From Verrucomicrobiia bacterium (GTDB lineage: Bacteria; Verrucomicrobiota; Verrucomicrobiia; Verrucomicrobiales; Akkermansiaceae), in contig CANHQJ010000014.1 in NCBI GenBank assembly GCA_947462875.1, forward strand, positions 1-64,000: 64,000 nt of DNA, read 5' to 3'. Positions 25,929 through 34,403 of this stretch are shown one piece after another. Below the pieces are notes generated by a model. That model was not told where the DNA came from. It saw only the letters and a program-made list of their open reading frames with translations, and searched no databases. Within the stretch, counting starts at the first letter, position 1. Each line of letters opens with the position of its first letter. The position numbers and the translations under genes are program-made.

Positions 25929-26794
25929 TCCCCACCTCACGCTTCCTCATGAATCCTCCGCCAGTTCCCGCCGATGCCGCATCCGCGGCCACGCCTTTTT
26001 GGAAAAAACTGTTCGCCGCAGGCGCGTTCGAGTGGGCCTTCCGCATGCGCGGCGGTGATGCCCGCTCGTTTTTCGCCCCGCAAGATCAAAGCGGAAAACT
26101 GCTCGCGGAAAAAAACGCCTGGCTCGAACAATCGCCCGACCGCTACGTCGCGGTCACGGATGCCGGCGCACCACTTGTGCCACAGCTATGGAACATGGCG
26201 GAAGAATGGGAGCACGCCTCGCCATCGGACGATCAGGCGCATGACCTCGTGGCTCTGGCGCGCGTTTGGGAACCGGATGTGCTGCTCATGGATTCATCTA
26301 CGATGAACGTAGTAGCGGGTGCCGTCTGCATGCCCTCCTCTTGGATCTTGCAGCACGCCATCGGCAAGCCCGTTCATGCCGTTCATGACATGGTGCCGCA
26401 ACTCAACCCGCAGATCGGTGACAAAATCGATCGCTTCCTGCGCCAACTCCCGCCGGGCAAGGCCTTCCGCCGCGAGAACTGGAGCTTCACCCGATCCGCG
26501 GAATACAACTACCACCCCGCCCTGCAACGGGCCAAACTGGATGAAACCGTCACCATCGGCGAAATCCATCTGCGCGTGGAGCAGCAGCTCTTCTGCGCGA
26601 TCCCCGGCGCGGTGCTGATGGGCATTCGCATCGAACGCTGCCCGCTCACCGACCTCGCCGGCGATCCCGAGGTCTGGAGCCACGTCGCGCAAAAAATCCG
26701 CACCATGCCCGATGACGTGGCAGACTACAAAAGCATGCTCCGCGCCCGCGAGCCCATGGTCGCGGCGATGGAGCGCTATCAAAAAACCCTTTGA
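25925..26794 (+). CDS. DUF3445 / haem-dependent oxidative N-demethylase-like protein
   Basis: 289 aa. The sequence fits the DUF3445 family, whose characterised members include the alpha subunit of a haem-dependent oxidative N-demethylase: EKNAWLEQSPDRYVAVTD near residue 60, MPSSWILQHAIGKPVHAVHD in the middle, NWSFTRSAEYNYHP, then RVEQQLFCAIPGAVLMGIRI. No partner reductase subunits are adjacent, so the activity is a family-based guess. It is translationally coupled (ATGA) to the regulator upstream. A second ATG, 24 bases in, is an alternative start. Confidence 0.78.
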   Translation: MIPTSRFLMNPPPVPADAASAATPFWKKLFAAGAFEWAFRMRGGDARSFFAPQDQSGKLLAEKNAWLEQSPDRYVAVTDAGAPLVPQLWNMAEEWEHASPSDDQAHDLVALARVWEPDVLLMDSSTMNVVAGAVCMPSSWILQHAIGKPVHAVHDMVPQLNPQIGDKIDRFLRQLPPGKAFRRENWSFTRSAEYNYHPALQRAKLDETVTIGEIHLRVEQQLFCAIPGAVLMGIRIERCPLTDLAGDPEVWSHVAQKIRTMPDDVADYKSMLRAREPMVAAMERYQKTL

Positions 26795-26902
26795 TGCGTT
26801 TGGAAGTATTTTGTCACATCGGCAAATTTTTTGAGAGTTTTCCTCCGGACCGTCGTTACTAGGATGACACACGATTCCCCGTGCCGTTCAAACCTCACCC
26901 AC

Positions 26903-27400
26903 ATGAAATACTACCAAACAATCGCCGCCGTAGTGCTGATGCCATTTTTGCTCTCAGCCAAAGAAAAAAAAGCCGAAGATGCCGTTCCTGACGTCAGCGT
27001 GGAAAAAGTCACCTTCGGGAAACAAGTCAACGAGGCACCCTTTGATGCGAAAGCATTGGCGGGCAAGGTCCTCGTCGTCGAATCCTGGGGCGTCAACTGC
27101 CCTCCCTGCATCGCCAGCCTGCCGGAAATGCAGCGTCTCGCCAAATCCGGCGAGAAAAAAGGATTGGTCGTCGTGGGGCTGGAAGCGCAGGGAAGCTCTA
27201 ACGAAGCCATTCTGAAAGTGCTGAAATCCGCCCGAGTCACCTACCCGGTGATGTCAGGTGGCGACATCGGCGTGCCTCACAATGGCATCCCTCACGCGGC
27301 CGTTTACGGCGTGGATGGCAAACTTCTCTGGCACGGTCACCCTGCCGATGACGAGTTCAAACGCAAGGTCAAGGAAGCCCTGCGCGCTGTGGAAAAATAA
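26903..27400 (+). CDS. Secreted thioredoxin-like (TlpA/ResA-type) protein
   Basis: 165 aa with an N-terminal signal peptide (MKYYQTIAAVVLMPFLLSA). The thioredoxin fold contains the redox motif Cys66-Pro-Pro-Cys69 in WGVNCPPCIASLPEM, followed by GLVVVGLEAQ and a cis-Pro loop (VPHNGIPHAAVYG). It probably acts in the periplasm in thiol exchange, for example cytochrome c maturation or protein repair. It is followed by a strong terminator and appears monocistronic. Confidence 0.87.
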   Translation: MKYYQTIAAVVLMPFLLSAKEKKAEDAVPDVSVEKVTFGKQVNEAPFDAKALAGKVLVVESWGVNCPPCIASLPEMQRLAKSGEKKGLVVVGLEAQGSSNEAILKVLKSARVTYPVMSGGDIGVPHNGIPHAAVYGVDGKLLWHGHPADDEFKRKVKEALRAVEK

Positions 27401-27416
27401 GCGTTTTCATCACACC

Positions 27417-27448
27417 AAAACGGCATCCCGCGGGATGCCGTTTTTTTT
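27417..27448 (+). terminator. Intrinsic terminator after the thioredoxin-like gene
   Basis: AAAACGGCATCCC is followed by its reverse complement GGGATGCCGTTTT with only GC between, ending in eight T residues (27441-27448). This is a textbook rho-independent terminator, starting 17 bases after the stop codon. Confidence 0.9.
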
Positions 27449-27588
27449 GCTTCATGTGCGCCCGGACTCCGACGTCACCGGTATCCTTGCGCGAGCAAAG
27501 GACAAGCGGGTCGTCCGCTTCCCCACCTTGGAAAAAATGGCTCAGTTTCCAATCGCCATCACACTAACGGGATGCTTTCATCATCGCC

Positions 27589-28656
27589 ATGCTCACGCCG
27601 TGGCTCATCTTTATTGGTTTTGTTCTGCTCATGCTGGCCCTCGACCTGGGCGTATTTCACCGGAAATCCCATGTCGTTGGTTTCAAGGAATCCATGGCCT
27701 GGTCGGGAGTGTGGATCACGCTCGGTTTGTCCTTCTCCTTCCTCGTGTATCAGGCGTATGACCATCACTGGTGGGGATTGGGCAGTTCCGTGGACGCGGT
27801 CGATGGCCTCATCAACAACGGCAAACTGGCCGCCACCAAATACCTGACCGGCTATGTTGTGGAAAAGTCATTGAGCGTGGACAATATTTTTGTGATTGCC
27901 ATGATCTTCGGTTCCCTGGCGGTTCCCCAACGCTACCAGCACCGGGTCCTGTTCTGGGGCATTCTCGGCGCCCTCGTCATGCGCGGTGCCATGATCGGGA
28001 TCGGGGCCGCCCTGGTAAAAAACTTCCATTGGACGCTTTATATTTTCGGAGTCTTCCTGATTTTCACCGGCATCAAGATGCTTTTCATGAAAGAGAAGGA
28101 GGAACATCCTGAAAACAACGTGGTGGTGCGATGGCTGCGGAAATTTTTCCCGGTGACCCGCGAGTATCACGGGCAACACTTTTTTGTGAAAGCAGGAGGT
28201 GCCGCCTCATTGGAATCGGCCGAGCCCGGCGCACTGGCAAAGGCGGATCCGGTTGTCGCCTCGGCTCCCAGCGGCAAGTGGCTGATCACCCCGTTGATGG
28301 TGGCCCTGGTTCTGGTCGAGTTCACCGACCTGATTTTCGCGGTGGATTCGATTCCGGCGATCTTCGCCATCACCGCGGATCCCTTCCTGGTCTTCACCAG
28401 CAATGTCTTTGCGATTTTAGGCCTGCGTTCCCTGTATTTCGCCCTGGCGGGCATGATTGAGAAATTCCATTACCTGAAGCCCGCTCTCGCCCTGGTGCTG
28501 ATGGTGGTGGGCGTGAAGATGCTTGCCGCCAAATGGCTCAAGATGATGCTGGGCGACGCGTTCAACTTCACGATCCTGGGAGTGATTTTGGGAATGCTTG
28601 CGACAGGCGTGCTCGCCTCCATCGTGTCCGGCAGAGCGGCCCCCAGAGGAAAATGA
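27589..28656 (+). CDS. TerC/Alx family integral membrane protein
   Basis: 355 aa with about eight or nine hydrophobic helices. TerC signatures: LDLGVFHRK in the first helix region, EKSLSVDNIFVIAMIF and VEFTDLIFAVDSIPAIF, with conserved acidic residues in the membrane. A soluble loop of about 60 residues (residues 180-235) splits the two halves. The family takes part in metal, especially manganese, homeostasis and tellurite resistance. The 140 bases upstream contain only a short hairpin (AAGCGG with CCGCTT); no yybP-ykoY-type riboswitch is recognised. Confidence 0.9.
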   Translation: MLTPWLIFIGFVLLMLALDLGVFHRKSHVVGFKESMAWSGVWITLGLSFSFLVYQAYDHHWWGLGSSVDAVDGLINNGKLAATKYLTGYVVEKSLSVDNIFVIAMIFGSLAVPQRYQHRVLFWGILGALVMRGAMIGIGAALVKNFHWTLYIFGVFLIFTGIKMLFMKEKEEHPENNVVVRWLRKFFPVTREYHGQHFFVKAGGAASLESAEPGALAKADPVVASAPSGKWLITPLMVALVLVEFTDLIFAVDSIPAIFAITADPFLVFTSNVFAILGLRSLYFALAGMIEKFHYLKPALALVLMVVGVKMLAAKWLKMMLGDAFNFTILGVILGMLATGVLASIVSGRAAPRGK

Positions 28657-28681
28657 GTGACCGGCCCGTGCTTGCCACCCA

Positions 28682-28730
28682 CAGTTTGTTTGCCTTTTCC
28701 GGATTTCAAATCTCCGAAAAGGTCAAACTG
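28682..28730. terminator. Imperfect stem-loop after the TerC gene
   Basis: A stem with bulges pairs CAGTTTG...CCTTTTCCGGA (28682-28702) with TCCGAAAAGG.CAAACTG (28713-28730). It starts 25 bases past the TerC stop. There is no long T-run. It may terminate or stabilise the transcript. Confidence 0.4.
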
Positions 28731-29002
28731 AAATGCTGACAAGGGCACTTGTGACACATAAAATGGCCTTCATAGATTTTGCAAAACAAGATTCATTCGT
28801 ATCCCGACAGATGATGCTTGCAGCTGGACGTTTCGTTAGTCAGCAAGCCAGCTCCGCTTGGCCCCACAAGGTTTATTTGGGAACTCACGGGGCAAGTTCC
28901 CGCATCGCTCACAGGCTGGGATTCGCGGGCTGATCAACGCGCTTTGGACCGAGAGAGGGCGGTTTTTGACTTGTTGGTCCTGTCATTTCCGCGATCAAAC
29001 AC

Positions 29003-29028
29003 CACAGGCGGCTGGAAAGCCGCCTGTG
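29003..29028. terminator. Perfect hairpin between the convergent TerC and secDF genes
   Basis: CACAGGCGGCT (29003-29013) pairs with AGCCGCCTGTG (29018-29028) around a GGAA tetraloop, 41 bases beyond the secDF stop. It may be a bidirectional transcription end. The remaining 28731-29002 shows no gene; short open frames there lack any recognisable content. Confidence 0.5.
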
Positions 29029-29069
29029 AGTGGGATGGCTCTCGCTGGAGCCGGTGTGGGGAGAGCCGA

Positions 29070-31526
29070 TCAGCCGACCACTTCCACGGCTTCCGCCTTG
29101 GTTTCCTCCACTTCGCTGTAGTCAGCATTGGTGACTTTCGCCCACCACAAGACGAGGGCGGAGGCAACGAAGATCGAGGAGTAGGTGCCGACCACGATGC
29201 CGATGAGAATCATCAGCGAGAAGTCGCGCATGGACTGACCGCCGAAGAGATACAATGCGGCCACGGAAAACAGCGTGGCACCCGAGGTCAGGACCGTCCG
29301 TGACAAGGTGGCATTGATGGCCTCGTTCATGATGTCTTTCAGCGAGCCGGTGCTGTAGCGCAGCGTTTCACGAATCCTGTCGAAGATGATGACGGTGTCG
29401 TTGATCGAATAGCCGGCAATCGTCAGAATCGCGGCAATGTGAATGAGCGAAAGCTGATTGCCGAAGATCACCACCAACCCGCAACTGATGATCACGTCGT
29501 GGAACAGGGCGATGATGGCACCCACCGCGAAGGACAGACGATAGCGCATGGCAACATAGAGGAAAATGAGCGCCATGCCCATGAACAGGGCGATGCTGGA
29601 ATCCCGCAAAAACTCGTCTCCCAGCAATGGCGATACTTCCTCACGGCTAGGCTTGCCCACGGCGGCAAGATCCGGGAATGCTTTGGTCAGAGATTCTTCG
29701 ACCAACGTAGCATCTTCTTTGTCGCAACGCACGGTGAGCAAGCGTCCGGTCACCAGATTCTGCTCCTCCTGTGCCACCGCGGCTTTTTTCAGGGAAAGCC
29801 CTTTGATGGCATTCTCCACTTCCGGAAATGGCAAGCCCTGCTTGTCTCCGATGTTGTAGGTGATGATCGTGCCGCCGGTAAAGTCGATGCCCAGCGATTT
29901 TTCTTTTTTCACCGCATAGACTCCGACCGAAGCAATGACGAGAGCGAAAGAGAGAATCGCCGCCACGCCGCGCTTGCCGAGGAAGTCAAAATTCGTGGCC
30001 TTGACCAGATTGGCAAACTTGAAGGTTTTGATCATGTTCTTATCGACGCACCAGCGGAACAGCACCCGCGTGACCAGGATCGAAGCGAACATCGATGCCA
30101 CCAGACCGATGGTCAGGGTGATGGCGAAACCTTTCACCGTGCCACTGGCGCGCCAGAACAGCACGATGGCGGTGATGAGCGAGGTGAAGTTCGAGTCGAA
30201 AATCGCCGTGAAAGCCTTTTCATATGCAAGGGCCAGCGCGTTTTTCACCGATTTGCCCGCGGCGATTTCCTCGCGCAGACGTTCGTAGATCAGCACGTTC
30301 GCATCCACCGCCATGCCGATCGTCAGCACGATACCCGCGATACCGGGCAGCGAGAAGGCAAAGCCGAACATCGCCATGATGCCGAAGAGCATGACCGTAT
30401 TGACGACCAGGCCGATCAAGGCCACAAAGCCCGCGAAGCGGTAGTAGAGCAGAATGAAAACAAACGTGGCGGCCAATCCGAGAAGCCCCGACATCACCCC
30501 CTGCTTGACCACGGCGGCACCGAGCGTGGGCGAAACCGTGCGCTCTTCATCAATCTTGAGCGGGTTGTTGATCGGATTCATCAGGTTTTTCGCAAGGGAA
30601 ACGGCTTCCCCCTCCGCATTCAGGCCGGTGATCTGGAACTGCTTGCCCAGCGGCACTTGCTGCACCACGGGGGCGCTGATGCATTTGCCATCCAGCACGA
30701 TCGCGATCTTATCGCGGCCCTCCGCCATCGGCGAGGTCAGCGCGATCATCTTGTCCTCGCCCTCGCCATTGAGAGTGATGTCCACACGACCGCCGCCCAT
30801 GGGATCGGGAGTGGCGCGCACGATGTTGTTGCCCTGCACGGCGGGACGGCGATTGAGAAGGATATTGCGGGTGAGTTCTTTCTCCTGCGGAGTGCCTTCC
30901 TCCACCTTGTAGGCGTAGGGAAACACCTTGTAGCCGGGCTCGATGTGCTCACCGGCAGCCACCTGATCAGCGAGCAGGTCGGATTGCGGATGCACCTCGC
31001 GCAATTCGAGCTTGGCGGCTTCCTGCAGCTTCTTGCGGATGGCTTCCGAGTCCTCCGGTTTCACACCCGGCATTTGCACCACAAAACGATTCACGCCCTG
31101 ACGGAAAATGACCGGCTCGGCGATGCCGGACTCGTTGAGACGTTTTTCGATGATGACGATGGCATTGTCCGTATCCTCTTGCGTGACCGGAATCTTGTTG
31201 CCGTTTTCATCATCGCGCGGCTGCACCTGCATGGTGAAGGAAGAGCCCCCGACGATATCGATCGAGCCTTTCAGTTTTTTCTCCAGAGGCAGCAATGCGA
31301 TGACGCAGAGGAGCGTGATCAGCACGAGCAGGACAGAACCCACATCGCGCTTGCGGCGCTCATGCTCGGTGGCGAAGTACCAGCCGAAAAGAATCAACAG
31401 CACCAAACCATAGCCGAACAATGCCAAAGGCTCGGTCGTGACTTTTTCCATCCATGTGGGAAACGACAATTTAGTAAGCCAATCGGGCAAAACAGCGAGA
31501 AGCGGAGGAAGGGACGACATGTGCAT
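29070..31526 (-). CDS. secDF: Protein translocase subunit SecDF (fused SecD and SecF)
   Basis: Proton-driven accessory unit that pulls exported proteins out of SecYEG. 818 aa from the ATG at 31526. The SecD half has a first helix, the periplasmic domain (DIVGGSSFTMQVQPRDD, NESGIAEPVIFRQGVNRFVVQMPG), then five more helices with the conserved TIGMAVDANVLIYER motif. The SecF half begins near residue 520 with LGIDFTGGTIITYNI and has YSINDTVIIFDRIRETLR. Fusion of the two is common. A TTG further upstream and an ATG two codons downstream are alternative starts. It follows yajC by about 29 bases. Confidence 0.95.
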   Translation of the reverse strand: MHMSSLPPLLAVLPDWLTKLSFPTWMEKVTTEPLALFGYGLVLLILFGWYFATEHERRKRDVGSVLLVLITLLCVIALLPLEKKLKGSIDIVGGSSFTMQVQPRDDENGNKIPVTQEDTDNAIVIIEKRLNESGIAEPVIFRQGVNRFVVQMPGVKPEDSEAIRKKLQEAAKLELREVHPQSDLLADQVAAGEHIEPGYKVFPYAYKVEEGTPQEKELTRNILLNRRPAVQGNNIVRATPDPMGGGRVDITLNGEGEDKMIALTSPMAEGRDKIAIVLDGKCISAPVVQQVPLGKQFQITGLNAEGEAVSLAKNLMNPINNPLKIDEERTVSPTLGAAVVKQGVMSGLLGLAATFVFILLYYRFAGFVALIGLVVNTVMLFGIMAMFGFAFSLPGIAGIVLTIGMAVDANVLIYERLREEIAAGKSVKNALALAYEKAFTAIFDSNFTSLITAIVLFWRASGTVKGFAITLTIGLVASMFASILVTRVLFRWCVDKNMIKTFKFANLVKATNFDFLGKRGVAAILSFALVIASVGVYAVKKEKSLGIDFTGGTIITYNIGDKQGLPFPEVENAIKGLSLKKAAVAQEEQNLVTGRLLTVRCDKEDATLVEESLTKAFPDLAAVGKPSREEVSPLLGDEFLRDSSIALFMGMALIFLYVAMRYRLSFAVGAIIALFHDVIISCGLVVIFGNQLSLIHIAAILTIAGYSINDTVIIFDRIRETLRYSTGSLKDIMNEAINATLSRTVLTSGATLFSVAALYLFGGQSMRDFSLMILIGIVVGTYSSIFVASALVLWWAKVTNADYSEVEETKAEAVEVVG

Positions 31527-31555
31527 ACGTGGGTAAAGTTCCGGAAAATGATCGA

Positions 31556-31879
31556 TCAAGCGTCTTTTTTCACCACCAGGGCGACGGCGGCTTTGTCGAA
31601 CTCGACCATGGTGCTATCGGCGATCTTGATCACCACGGTTTTTTCCTTGATGTTATGGACCAGGCCGTGAATGCCGGCGGTGGTGACGACCTTGTCGCCG
31701 GTCTGCATGGACTCGATGCGCTGTTGCAGCTCCTTGCGCTGGCGTTGTTGGGGGCGGATGAGCAGGAAGTAGAACATGACCACCATCAATCCCATCATCA
31801 GCAGGCCTTGGTAGCCGGGACCGGAACTGGGAGCGGCGCCGCCGGTTTGCGCGAGAGTGGAGAGGAAGGATGAAATCAT
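31556..31879 (-). CDS. yajC: Preprotein translocase subunit YajC
   Basis: 107 aa. One membrane helix (about residues 25-45, LLMMGLMVVMFYFLLIRPQQ), then a cytoplasmic beta-rich domain (MQTGDKVVTTAGIHGLVHNI), which is the family pattern. It works with SecDF at the translocon. It overlaps tgt by four bases and precedes secDF, giving the common tgt-yajC-secDF order. Confidence 0.95.
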   Translation of the reverse strand: MISSFLSTLAQTGGAAPSSGPGYQGLLMMGLMVVMFYFLLIRPQQRQRKELQQRIESMQTGDKVVTTAGIHGLVHNIKEKTVVIKIADSTMVEFDKAAVALVVKKDA

Positions 31880-33003
31880 GGTTGTTTGAGGTAGCGTTTG
31901 ATGAAGGAATTCTTGAAAGACACGAAGGTCCCGTTGGCGATGGCTTGGCGCGCATCGCTCACGAGGCGCAAATAGAAATGCAGATTATGGAAAGAAAGCA
32001 ACCGTAAAGAGAGAATTTCTCCCGCCCGGAACAGATGGCGGATGTAGGAGCGGGAAAAGCGGGCGACGTGCGGGTGGGCCGTTTCGCAGAGCGGGCGGGG
32101 ATCGCGGGCGAAGGCGAGGTTCTTGATTTGGATCGGTCCATCGAGCGTAAAGGCGGTGCCGTGGCGGGCCACACGGGTGGGCATCACGCAGTCAAACATG
32201 TCCACCCCGCGCCCTATCATCTCCAAAATCTGCGGCGGCGTGCCCAGCCCCATGGCGTAACGCGGCTTGTTTTCCGGCAAAAACGGCACCGCGTTGTCGA
32301 TGGCACGAAACATTTCCTCCTCCGGCTCGCCGACGCTGACCCCGCCGACCGCGTAGCCATCGAAGTCCATCGCCGCCAGCTCGGTGGCGGACTGCGCGCG
32401 CAGATCCGCATAGATGGAGCCCTGGACGATGCCGAAATGGTGCTGCCGGCCATTTCCTGAACGCGGCTCGTTCTGCGTGACCCAGTCCTTGCAGCGCCGC
32501 GCCCAGCGGGTGGTGAGGGCGAGCGACTCGGCAGCGTATTTTTCCTCGCAGGGATAGGGCGGGCACTCGTCGAACAGCATGGCGATGTCCGAGCCCAGCG
32601 CGGCCTGGATTTCCATGCTGAGCTCGGGCGTGAGCATCATTTTCGAGCCGTCGAGGTGGTTTTGAAAACGCACGCCCTCCTCGCTGATCTTGCGCAATTT
32701 CGCCAGCGACCAGACCTGAAAGCCGCCGGAGTCGGTCAAAATCGGTTTCTCCCAAGAGGCAAACTGGTGCAGGCCGCCCATGTCCTTGATCAGCTCGTGG
32801 CCAGGGCGGAGCCAGAGGTGGTAGGTATTTCCCAGAATGATCTGCGCGCCGAGGGCATCGAGATCATCGGGGTGCAAGGTCTTTACCGAGCCCTGCGTGC
32901 CCACCGGCATGAAAATCGGCGTCTCCACCGTCCCGTGCGGCAAATCGAGACGCCCCAAACGCGCTTTGGATTCGGTATCAGTCTGGAGCAGGGTAAAGGG
33001 CAC
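31876..33003 (-). CDS. tgt: Queuine/preQ1 tRNA-ribosyltransferase Tgt with atypical zinc site
   Basis: Exchanges guanine-34 of GUN-anticodon tRNAs for preQ1 in queuosine synthesis. About 375 aa from a GTG at 33003; no ATG exists before the conserved core, so the GTG is inferred. Motifs: LTDSGGFQVWSL with a catalytic-region Asp, FGIVQGS, AVGGVSVGE and FDCVMPTRVARHGTAF with the nucleophile Asp. In most bacterial Tgt proteins three cysteines (CxCxxC) plus a His bind zinc just before FSRxYxRHL. Here that stretch reads CETAHPHVARFSRSYIRHL, with Cys and two His instead, although the later His (SFHNLHFY) is kept. It is first in the tgt-yajC-secDF unit. Confidence 0.9.
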   Translation of the reverse strand: MPFTLLQTDTESKARLGRLDLPHGTVETPIFMPVGTQGSVKTLHPDDLDALGAQIILGNTYHLWLRPGHELIKDMGGLHQFASWEKPILTDSGGFQVWSLAKLRKISEEGVRFQNHLDGSKMMLTPELSMEIQAALGSDIAMLFDECPPYPCEEKYAAESLALTTRWARRCKDWVTQNEPRSGNGRQHHFGIVQGSIYADLRAQSATELAAMDFDGYAVGGVSVGEPEEEMFRAIDNAVPFLPENKPRYAMGLGTPPQILEMIGRGVDMFDCVMPTRVARHGTAFTLDGPIQIKNLAFARDPRPLCETAHPHVARFSRSYIRHLFRAGEILSLRLLSFHNLHFYLRLVSDARQAIANGTFVSFKNSFIKRYLKQP

Positions 33004-33052
33004 AGGCGGATGTAAGGGGAAAATGCGGACAATGGAAAGCGGGATTTTCGCT

Positions 33053-34204
33053 TCAGTGATCACCGCGCATCGCCAGTTCGCCCAACGGCAACAAGCGCAC
33101 ACGCGATGCCAATGACAAAGACCGCGTCCCAGGATACGCGATCAGAAGCTCATCCAAGCCGATGTCCTCCATCGCACTATGCATGGAACGTGTCATCCGG
33201 GGCGCATCCGCGCGTTTGCACTCGACGCCGATTTTTTTCCCATCCTTGATCATCAGCAAATCGAGCTCCGCGCCACTGTGCACCGCCCAGAAATAGACTT
33301 CCTCAGGCCTCCAGCGACGAATGATTTCCTCAATCACCCACCCCTCCCAGGAAGCGCCCAACTGCGGATGCGTCATGAGCTCCGCAAACGTGCGTATCCC
33401 CAGCAATCGATGCAGCAGCCCGCTATCGCGGAAATAGATTTTCGGTGCCTTGACCTGTCGCTTGCTGATATTGCTGTGCCATGGCTGCAACTGCCGTATC
33501 ATGTAGGTTTGCGAAAGAACATCCAGGTAGTTCCGCACGGTATGCGAGGAAACGCCTAGGGAAGACGACAACGGACTGGCATTCCAGATCTGTCCATGCA
33601 TGTGCGCCAGCATGGACCACAATCGCATCATCAGCGGCGGCTGCACCCCGAAGCCCAGTTGCGCAAGATCCCGTTCCAAAAACGTGGCGATGAAATTCTG
33701 ACGCCAGCGATCACTCGCCGCATCATCCGCGGCAAGATAGGAACGAGGAAATCCGCCACGCAACCACAAGCGCTGCTGGGACTCCTGCCCTACTTCCGCG
33801 AGCTGGAATCCTGTCAACTCCACCAGCGCCACCCGCCCTGCGAGCGACTCCGCACTCTGCCTGCGCAATTCCGGTGTCGCGCTGCCCAAGAGCAAAAACT
33901 GCGCGGGCTGCCCCGCCCGATCCGCCAAAACCCGCAACACGGGAAAAAGTTCCGGCCTGCGCTGAGCTTCATCAATCACCACCAAACCGCGCAGATTCTG
34001 CAGCGCCGACATCGGTTCCGCAAAGATCGCCCACACCAATGGATCCTCGAGATCATAATAATTGGCCGCATCACTCGGCAAAAACTCCCGTGCCAAGGTC
34101 GATTTCCCACATTGGCGCGGTCCTAACAAGGCCACGATCGGATTTTCCCCCAAGGCCTGCCGAACCTCTGCGCGGAAATCGGATCGGTCATAGAAGTGTT
34201 TCAT
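33053..34204 (-). CDS. DUF4143-type AAA ATPase
   Basis: 383 aa. N-terminal AAA_14 ATPase domain with Walker A GPRQCGKST (Lys34), Walker B GLVVIDEAQRRPE and sensor LLLGSATPEL. A helical linker follows, then the DUF4143 C-terminal region with nuclease-like features (GAELDLLMIKDGKKIGVECK, an E-D...E-x-K arrangement of the PD-(D/E)xK type). These ATPases occur in many genomes as isolated, patchily distributed genes with no settled role. The upstream DNA carries dyad repeats. It ends 49 bases before tgt. Confidence 0.88.
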   Translation of the reverse strand: MKHFYDRSDFRAEVRQALGENPIVALLGPRQCGKSTLAREFLPSDAANYYDLEDPLVWAIFAEPMSALQNLRGLVVIDEAQRRPELFPVLRVLADRAGQPAQFLLLGSATPELRRQSAESLAGRVALVELTGFQLAEVGQESQQRLWLRGGFPRSYLAADDAASDRWRQNFIATFLERDLAQLGFGVQPPLMMRLWSMLAHMHGQIWNASPLSSSLGVSSHTVRNYLDVLSQTYMIRQLQPWHSNISKRQVKAPKIYFRDSGLLHRLLGIRTFAELMTHPQLGASWEGWVIEEIIRRWRPEEVYFWAVHSGAELDLLMIKDGKKIGVECKRADAPRMTRSMHSAMEDIGLDELLIAYPGTRSLSLASRVRLLPLGELAMRGDH

Positions 34205-34207
34205 GGG

Positions 34208-34348
34208 CGAAATTTGAAGTCAAAACTTCCGAATTTCAAGGATAATTTTCAAAATATACCATGAAAATCGGAACTTAGACTTCCGAATTTCAATATTGTT
34301 TTTCAGAAAGAACATTGAAAATCGGAAGTGCAGGTTCCGATTTTCAAT
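34208..34348. repeat. Regular inverted repeats upstream of the DUF4143 ATPase
   Basis: Five copies of TTCCGA(A/T)TTTCAA alternate in direction: plus 34227-34239, minus 34262-34273, plus 34281-34294, minus 34314-34327, plus 34335-34348. Two facing pairs have exactly 7-base spacers (34274-34280 and 34328-34334), and a degenerate third pair starts four bases before the ATPase start codon. The last pair is a perfect 14-base inverted repeat. The region is far more AT-rich than its surroundings. It could be a set of operators or an associated recognition element. Confidence 0.75.
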
Positions 34349-34403
34349 TTTCGTTAGAGCAGAAATCGTTGGAAATACGGGAAAAATGCGGAAACAGACC
34401 CTT

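Noticed and set aside
27449-27588. Manganese (yybP-ykoY) riboswitch before the TerC gene
   Set aside because: The conserved paired loops were not found; only a small hairpin is present.
28733-28933. Small open frame between TerC and secDF
   Set aside because: No homology, no signal, and it lies among stem-loops.
29439-31670. Plus-strand open frame of 743 codons
   Set aside because: Antisense to secDF and yajC; its His/Glu/Arg-rich product is a typical shadow translation.
33053-34204. Toxin-antitoxin or defence module around the DUF4143 ATPase
   Set aside because: Only one gene is present; neighbours are housekeeping genes (tgt, lysA), so no multi-gene module is supported.
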